Source of the DNA: Clostridiales bacterium
GTDB lineage: Bacteria > Bacillota > Clostridia > Lachnospirales > Lachnospiraceae
DNA length: 11,347 nucleotides
Assembly (NCBI GenBank): GCA_020859965.1
Contig: JAJBVF010000176.1
Location: 1-11,347, forward strand
Direction of reading: 5' to 3'
Shown: in pieces, positions 7,477 to 11,347 of the stretch
Layout: the number at the start of each line of letters is the position of its first letter
Position numbering within the stretch: the first letter of the stretch is position 1
Notes under the pieces: generated by a model
The model's input: the letters and a program-made list of their open reading frames with translations, nothing else
What the model was told of the DNA's origin: nothing
Databases searched by the model: none
Translations under genes and position numbers: made by a program

Positions 7477-7504
7477 TAAAAAAGACTCTCCAAACGGAAA
7501 GCCT
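7477..7504 (-). terminator. Rho-independent terminator of the toxin-antitoxin operon
   Basis: On the minus strand AGGCTTTCC and GGAGAGTCT form a 9-bp stem (two G-U pairs) around a GTTT loop, followed by a run of T. It lies about 37 nt after the toxin stop codon and before the GH13 promoter. Confidence 0.75.
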
Positions 7505-7541
7505 CTTAAATATTTCATCATTTGTTTTACAGGCTCATATG

Positions 7542-7808
7542 CTAATCCTCGTAATGACCCCTGCAAGCTATTATTCTAATATTCTCAAATTGATCAATCT
7601 CATATACAAGCCTGTTTGCATCGTCAATACGTCTCGAGTAACCAGGACGATAGCGTAGCTTTTCGGGCTTACCAATACCAGCCAAAGCACCATTTGAGCG
7701 AATATCCTTTATAAGGGCATTTATCCGCTTCAATGTCTTTTTATCCTGCGTTTGCCAGTATAGATACTCCTCAAATGCTTCTTTAGAGAAAGTAACGTCA
7801 TTATTCAT
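7542..7808 (-). CDS. yoeB: YoeB-family mRNA interferase toxin
   Basis: YoeB-type toxins bind the ribosome A site and cleave mRNA there, stopping translation until neutralised by the YefM antitoxin. From the ATG at 7808 the protein has 88 residues, close to the E. coli protein (84). It matches along its whole length: EEYLYWQTQDKKTLKRINALIKD, GKPEKLRY, SRRIDDANRLVYEI and the C-terminal ACRGHYED. By alignment to E. coli YoeB, the catalytic E46, R65, H83 and Y84 correspond to E49, R66, H85 and Y86, so the enzyme looks intact. The ATG at 7808 overlaps the antitoxin end by 8 nt (ATGAATAA), typical of translational coupling; GGAG lies 10 nt upstream. An in-frame ATG at 7832 would add eight residues not needed by the family and is rejected. 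A terminator follows the stop. Confidence 0.93.
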   Translation of the reverse strand: MNNDVTFSKEAFEEYLYWQTQDKKTLKRINALIKDIRSNGALAGIGKPEKLRYRPGYSRRIDDANRLVYEIDQFENIRIIACRGHYED

Positions 7809-8067
7809 CCGCCATTTTCTCCAGTTCATCAAAGGACTTCACCACAGTTTCCCCCCGCTCCAGCTGCTCATAGCTTCTATCCAGTTTTGTCAGATATTCC
7901 GCATTTCGCTTCGCCTTTTGCAGGTCGTTATACTCCTGTTCTGATACAATGACTACATTGCGATTTTGCCGCCTGGAAACAATAACCGGCTCGCCATTAT
8001 AAGCAATATCCATATAATTCTTCATATTTGACCGAACATCAACCGCTCTCGCTGCTATCATATTCAT
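7801..8067 (-). CDS. yefM: YefM/Phd-family antitoxin
   Basis: The antitoxin binds and blocks the YoeB toxin and, in this family, represses its own operon together with the toxin. From the ATG at 8067 it has 88 residues. The N-terminal half (RAVDVRSNMKNYMDIAYNGEPVIVSRR, then NVVIVSEQEYNDL) is the Phd/YefM DNA-binding and dimerisation fold; the C-terminal part (about 50-88, charged, YEQLERGETVVKSFDELEKMADE) is the expected toxin-binding tail. The frame is open far upstream, but AAAGG sits 4-6 nt before the ATG at 8067 and the promoter lies at 8138-8110, inside the longer frame, which rules out the longer starts. An ATG two codons downstream (8061) is a possible alternative. The gene overlaps the toxin by 8 nt and both are read from one promoter. 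Confidence 0.92.
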   Translation of the reverse strand: MNMIAARAVDVRSNMKNYMDIAYNGEPVIVSRRQNRNVVIVSEQEYNDLQKAKRNAEYLTKLDRSYEQLERGETVVKSFDELEKMADE

Positions 8068-8077
8068 ACCACCTTTT

Positions 8078-8105
8078 GTACTGTTTACCGTACTGTTTTT
8101 AGTAC
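8078..8105 (-). promoter_or_regulatory. Likely YefM-YoeB operator: three GTAC cores at 12-bp spacing
   Basis: GTAC occurs at 8078-8081, 8090-8093 and 8102-8105, each start exactly 12 bp from the next. The first two plus-strand units are near copies (GTACTGTTTACC, GTACTGTTTTTA); the outer sites read TGTACT and GTACA. They lie between the -10 element and the antitoxin start. The E. coli YefM operator is built on a TGTACA core, so autoregulation through these sites is a strong inference. Confidence 0.65.
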
Positions 8106-8109
8106 ATTT

Positions 8110-8138
8110 ATTATATAATTTAATATAAATTATGTCAA
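8110..8138 (-). promoter_or_regulatory. Consensus promoter of the toxin-antitoxin operon
   Basis: On the minus strand a perfect TTGACA (8138-8133) and a perfect TATAAT (8115-8110) are separated by 17 bp of pure A/T except none other. Transcription would start near 8103, within the GTAC operator array and about 35 nt before the antitoxin start. Such a strong promoter suits a repressed toxin-antitoxin operon. Confidence 0.88.
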
Positions 8139-8174
8139 CCATATACGAAAGTTTTTTCGAAACGGAGCGTAATT

Positions 8175-8201
8175 CCGTCGACTCTGCCGGCGCCTTAAGA
8201 C
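8175..8201. repeat. Imperfect direct repeat, copy 2, flanking the toxin-antitoxin cassette
   Basis: Plus strand: CCGTCG (8175-8180) then CCTTAAGAC (8193-8201), matching copy 1 at 7409-7434. It lies between the terminator of the beta-helix gene and the toxin-antitoxin promoter. The two copies bracket the promoter, both genes and the terminator of the cassette. Confidence 0.45.
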
Positions 8202-8213
8202 TTCTCATGTCAG

Positions 8214-8254
8214 AAAAAGCGGCCCCACGCCCCATACAGGGCAGGTGCCGCCTT
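8214..8254 (-). terminator. Strong hairpin terminator after the secreted-protein genes
   Basis: On the minus strand GCGGC (8251-8247) pairs with GCCGC (8223-8219), extended by inner CC/GG and GCCC/GGGC pairs around a short loop, and is followed by CTTTTT. It lies about 50 nt after the stop of the beta-helix gene and separates it from the toxin-antitoxin promoter. Confidence 0.8.
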
Positions 8255-8302
8255 TCCCGTCATTTCATATTGAAAAATACCGGTGTAAACGCTGATACAT
8301 CT

Positions 8303-9649
8303 TCAACTCCAGCTTGATGTTTCACTAACGCTTATGCCTTGTGATCTTAAATAATCAGTATCAAAAACAGTCGGGATATCGCTTGAACCGGTTTTTAAAG
8401 TACCTCCGCTTTGCGTAAAGGAACAGTTCGTAGGTACCCGAACCGCAGGGACATTCTTTCCGTAGATCGTACCTCCGGTCATAATCATTGTAGATCTTTG
8501 AAGCTCAACCACTGCGTCTATCCCAGTACCCCCAAAAGTTCCATCAAAGTTAAAGCTTCCTCCGCTTGATTCTATCGTACCGCCAGAAACTTTCAAAACA
8601 CCATTATTAGCGCCAAAACTAATTGCCGTAGCTGATTTTGTAGATATAATCGTTCCGCCTTTGATCGTCATTGTCTTCCAACCAGAAATCACCAGCCCCG
8701 GAGCTTTTATTGTGCCTCCCGATATTGTCAGCTTTTGTCCTGCGCTTATAGCTGCTTCATCATCGCCAAGGGATTTCTGAGTAAATGTTCCGCCCTTGAT
8801 CGTCAACACGGCATACGTCGAACAATAGATTATCTGCTGTATCTTCGTCGTAAATGTACCGCCGGATATCGTCAGTTTGCCATAGTTTTTAATCAGTTCT
8901 CCTTCCTTGCTGCTGTCGCTTGAGGCAGTTTTATAGACGCCGCCTTTAACGCTCATGGTACCGCCCTCCAGGTTGTACAGAGCATAATTATTATTATCCG
9001 TCAGGATCGTGACCTTTTCTATCGTTACTTTCCCGGTATTATAAATACCGCTCACAGATTGCACCCATTCGCCCTCTGTATTGCTGATAATCTTCCCGCT
9101 CTTTACCGTGACAGTACCAGTACTGTAATTGCCAAGATGCCCGTTGATTGTCGTACTCTTCACGACGATTGAGCCATCATTGATTATACTCCCTTTCAGC
9201 TTAAGGTTGCTGGTGGTAAGCTTTACCCCCTTTTCGACATCAAGTACATCTGTCTGTTTGGTACTCGTGATCGTGCCATTCTTAATCGTCACCTTTCCGT
9301 CTGTCAGATGAATATACGCATAGCCCTTACATTTGATCGTGTGCTTGTTTAAATCAAGCGTATAGGTCGTATCCCTGTCCAGATCCAGCACAGAACCCAG
9401 ATAATAGGTTTTTGAACCTACCGTCATCCATCCCGACGCAGTAGCCGCGCTTACGGAATAGGAAACATTTTTCTGCAGCTTTATGGTCTGTCCCTTCTTT
9501 ACGGCATCCACTGCATCCTGAAGGGAGGTATAGCTTTTGCTTCCAATCGTCGCTACGGTTTTCGACGCCGCAAACGTTGTAGCGGAAAACATACCGGAAA
9601 TCAGCATCGCAAATAAGAATGGCAATATCAGTTTTTTCACTGCTTTCAT
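8303..9649 (-). CDS. Secreted beta-helix repeat protein (complete paralogue)
   Basis: A secreted protein of 448 residues, probably folding as a right-handed parallel beta-helix; function unknown. Residues 1-27 are a signal peptide (KK, hydrophobic LILPFLFAMLISGMF, cleavage near TTFA-AS). Next comes YTSLQDAVDAVKKGQTIKLQKNV (40-62), a segment often found at the start of beta-helix surface proteins. From about 118 it consists of short rungs with the pattern [VL]TI[KS]GGT[FI]: TIKNGTI (121-127), MSVKGGVY, LTISGGTF, LTIKGGTF, LTISGGTI, MTIKGGTI, LKVSGGTI, MIMTGGTI and FTQSGGTL (411-418). There is no LPXTG motif, membrane anchor or catalytic motif that I recognise. The ATG at 9649 follows AAAGGAAAAG. 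It lies 70 nt after the propeller gene and shares its C-terminal half, roughly two thirds identical by eye, with the gene at the right edge. Confidence 0.82.
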   Translation of the reverse strand: MKAVKKLILPFLFAMLISGMFSATTFAASKTVATIGSKSYTSLQDAVDAVKKGQTIKLQKNVSYSVSAATASGWMTVGSKTYYLGSVLDLDRDTTYTLDLNKHTIKCKGYAYIHLTDGKVTIKNGTITSTKQTDVLDVEKGVKLTTSNLKLKGSIINDGSIVVKSTTINGHLGNYSTGTVTVKSGKIISNTEGEWVQSVSGIYNTGKVTIEKVTILTDNNNYALYNLEGGTMSVKGGVYKTASSDSSKEGELIKNYGKLTISGGTFTTKIQQIIYCSTYAVLTIKGGTFTQKSLGDDEAAISAGQKLTISGGTIKAPGLVISGWKTMTIKGGTIISTKSATAISFGANNGVLKVSGGTIESSGGSFNFDGTFGGTGIDAVVELQRSTMIMTGGTIYGKNVPAVRVPTNCSFTQSGGTLKTGSSDIPTVFDTDYLRSQGISVSETSSWS

Positions 9650-9719
9650 AACTCTTTTCCTTTCAAAATCATAAGCTGGTGGATTTCTTTCTCTCTTTTA
9701 CTGTGAAAGCATTCTCTGA

Positions 9720-10616
9720 TTATTGCAGCTTGCTGAGCTTTCCGGTCGAGAACTTATAGCGATAGTATCCGTCCGTTCCATCTCCGCCGATTCCGGTGTT
9801 CCAGATGATAAAATCCAGCCTTTTGGTTGTATGACCATTAAACGTTGCCGAAGTACCTTGCATTTCTCCGGAGATAGTCTTTAAGGAGCCGCCGGATAAA
9901 GCACAGGTCTTAAGCACATAGGTATTATAGTAATCGTTTGCCTCTGTCCCCTCCTTAATGCAATCCAGGAAGTAAATCCTGTTATTCGCGACCACCATAC
10001 AGTCTGAATAATCAGACTTGTAAATCAAGGTTTTCTTTTTGGAGGACATATTGTAGGAATAAAAAGAAATCTTTCCGTTGGATGCCTGTTTCCCATAAAC
10101 CACATAGGTTTTATTCATACCATAGATTGAATAAACATTCTTCAGTATAGTCGTAAATTTCCCTGTATTGATATTGAGTCCAACGAGCTTCGAGCCCTTT
10201 TGCATATACAGTGTCTTTGTTGTTGGATAATAACCGACAAAAGACATTACATCTGTCGTCTCTTTCAGCAGAGTCTTCTTATTTTTCGAGATCGAGTACT
10301 TATAAATGTAGCTCTTTCCGGTATAATGAAACCTCAGATAAAAAACTGTTTTCCCATCTGTATAAAAATTATACCCTAATAAATACTCGGAATCTTCCTC
10401 TTCCGTTGCCAGTACCTTTCCTGCAGCTTTTTTTGTCTTGGCATACATAAAGCTCTCGGATTCCAGATCGATCCAGAAGTAGTAGTTGCCTGCCTTTATC
10501 TTTTCCTGATTCCCACTCACTTCCACATAAGCCGCCTGCGTGGGCGTTGCCTTCAGAAAGAATCCCAGCGTCATAAACAGTAACAACAGTAACAATTGCG
10601 TAGTTTTCTTTTTCAT
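9720..10616 (-). CDS. Secreted protein with beta-propeller-like repeats, function unknown
   Basis: A 298-residue exported protein that I cannot assign to a characterised family. Residues 1-28 form a signal peptide (KKK, then LLLLLLFMTLGFFL, cleavage near PTQA-AY). The mature part repeats a short pattern of a Tyr-rich strand, a Ser/Asn/Gly turn with Lys, then a T-L strand: YIYKYSISKNKKTLLKE (103-119), LVGLNINTGKFTTIL (144-158), SFYSYNMSSKKKTLIYK (184-200), LKTCALSGGSLKTISG (235-250), YYRYKFSTGKLSKLQ (284-298). This resembles the blades of TolB-like or DUF5050-like propellers. Cysteines are few (206, 219, 238). The ATG at 10616 is chosen because GGAGG lies 8 nt before it; an upstream ATG at 10631 would sit on that site. 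It lies between two paralogous beta-helix genes with gaps of 85 and 70 nt and no clear terminator, so one transcript is likely. Confidence 0.75.
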   Translation of the reverse strand: MKKKTTQLLLLLLFMTLGFFLKATPTQAAYVEVSGNQEKIKAGNYYFWIDLESESFMYAKTKKAAGKVLATEEEDSEYLLGYNFYTDGKTVFYLRFHYTGKSYIYKYSISKNKKTLLKETTDVMSFVGYYPTTKTLYMQKGSKLVGLNINTGKFTTILKNVYSIYGMNKTYVVYGKQASNGKISFYSYNMSSKKKTLIYKSDYSDCMVVANNRIYFLDCIKEGTEANDYYNTYVLKTCALSGGSLKTISGEMQGTSATFNGHTTKRLDFIIWNTGIGGDGTDGYYRYKFSTGKLSKLQ

Positions 10617-10701
10617 AACCCGTACCTCCATAAATGTTTGATCTTGCGCTGATTTTGAATGGTTTCACTGTTTTTAAGATATACGTTTTCAGTCCTTCGC
10701 C

Positions 10702-11347
10702 TTATCCCCAGACTATAAATTCCTTTGTAGAATGTGCATTTACATAATCGATATCACAAACGGTCGGAATATCGCCGGAGCCCGTTTTTAAGGTACCTCC
10801 GGTCTGTGTAAAGGACGCTTTAGAGCCTACACGAACTGCCGGAACATTCTTTCCGTAAATACTTCCTCCGGTCATCTTCATAACAGAGCTTCCAGAAACC
10901 TCGACCGTTCCGTATATCGGCCCCAAGCCATCATTGAATACATAGCTTCCGCCTCTTGACTCTATCGTGCCGCCAGAAAGATTCAGAACACTGCCGGCAT
11001 CAATTGCCGTGGCAGATTTTGTAGATATGATCGTTCCGCCTTTGATTGTCAGCGTCTGTATCCCCCAGATCACCAACCCCGGAGATTTTATTGTGCCTCC
11101 CGCTATTGTGACTTTTCCTAAACCGGTTATGGCTGCATCTCCCGCAGTTTTTTCCGTAAACGTTCCATCCTTAATTGTTAAGACCGCACCACTGTTATTA
11201 TAAATGATTTCCTCCGTCTTTGTCGTAAACGTGCCGCCGGATATCGTCAGCTTGCCATCGTTATCAATCAGCATTCCTTCCGTGCTGCTATCACTGGAAG
11301 CCGTTTTATAAACGCCGCCCTTAATGCTCATAGTACCTTTATTAAAC
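10702..11347 (-). CDS. Secreted beta-helix repeat protein, C-terminal part (runs off right edge)
   Basis: The last 215 codons of a beta-helix protein; the frame stays open to the window edge (upstream residues read FNKGTMSIKGG), so the ATG at 11331 is internal and the true start and any signal peptide lie outside. It repeats the GGT rungs of the complete paralogue in the same order: MSIKGGVYKTASSDSS, LTISGGTFTTK, LTIKDGTF, VTIAGGTI, LTIKGGTIISTKSATAI, LNLSGGTIES, MKMTGGSIYGKNVPAVRV, FTQTGGTLKTGSGDIPTV. Compared with that gene it has short deletions (about residues DE and NNG) and a different C-terminal end (STKEFIVWG against VSETSSWS). Several stretches are almost identical at DNA level. It lies 85 nt upstream of the propeller gene and is probably in the same operon. 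Function unknown; surface binding is a guess. Confidence 0.8.
   Translation of the reverse strand, partial: FNKGTMSIKGGVYKTASSDSSTEGMLIDNDGKLTISGGTFTTKTEEIIYNNSGAVLTIKDGTFTEKTAGDAAITGLGKVTIAGGTIKSPGLVIWGIQTLTIKGGTIISTKSATAIDAGSVLNLSGGTIESRGGSYVFNDGLGPIYGTVEVSGSSVMKMTGGSIYGKNVPAVRVGSKASFTQTGGTLKTGSGDIPTVCDIDYVNAHSTKEFIVWG

Noticed and set aside
8068..8235. N-terminal extension of the antitoxin frame
   Set aside because: The promoter and operator lie inside it, and a good ribosome binding site precedes the ATG at 8067.
8303..9649. The GGT rungs as a DNA-level tandem repeat or CRISPR-like array
   Set aside because: The repeated pattern is at protein level with varied spacing and codons; there are no identical repeats with regular unique spacers.

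Overview
The window looks like chromosomal DNA of a Gram-positive anaerobe of the class Clostridia, most likely Lachnospiraceae. This is judged from the protein style (Mfd, MurF, an L,D-transpeptidase with a peptidoglycan-binding region, a clostridial-type GH13 enzyme), the strong GGAGG-type ribosome binding sites and the roughly balanced base composition. No rRNA or tRNA gene, CRISPR array or transposase is visible. Every gene I can support lies on the minus strand, so transcription runs from high to low coordinates. The taxonomic call is inference by eye.

Layout in transcription order. (1) 11347-8303 holds three secreted-protein genes: the C-terminal part of a beta-helix repeat protein (runs off the window), a 298-residue secreted protein with beta-propeller-like repeats, and a complete 448-residue beta-helix protein that is a clear paralogue of the first. 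A strong hairpin terminator ends this group at 8214-8254. (2) 8138-7477 is a compact YefM-YoeB type toxin-antitoxin cassette. It has a perfect consensus promoter, three GTAC cores spaced exactly 12 bp apart as a likely autoregulatory operator, an 8-nt gene overlap and its own terminator. Short related sequences lie on both sides of it. (3) 7355-4980 is a GH13 alpha-glucan hydrolase gene with its own promoter. It has a low-complexity insertion inside the catalytic region, partly built of degenerate 15-bp repeats. (4) 4861-3104 is a membrane-anchored L,D-transpeptidase with a long acidic Ser/Thr/Asp tail. (5) 2914-1 is the housekeeping run murF - pth - mfd; mfd runs off the left edge.

The right half therefore concerns the cell surface (secreted beta-helix and propeller proteins) and the left half cell-wall synthesis and housekeeping: MurF makes the pentapeptide precursor, the L,D-transpeptidase acts on the wall, Pth recycles peptidyl-tRNA and Mfd couples transcription to repair. 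The GH13 enzyme has no signal peptide and probably degrades maltodextrin or glycogen inside the cell. The toxin-antitoxin cassette sits between the surface and metabolic blocks and looks like an inserted module.

The best candidates for something not well described are the beta-helix / propeller / beta-helix gene group with its strongly conserved duplicated C-terminal half, and the sequence context of the toxin-antitoxin cassette. Neither can be called a new system from sequence alone.
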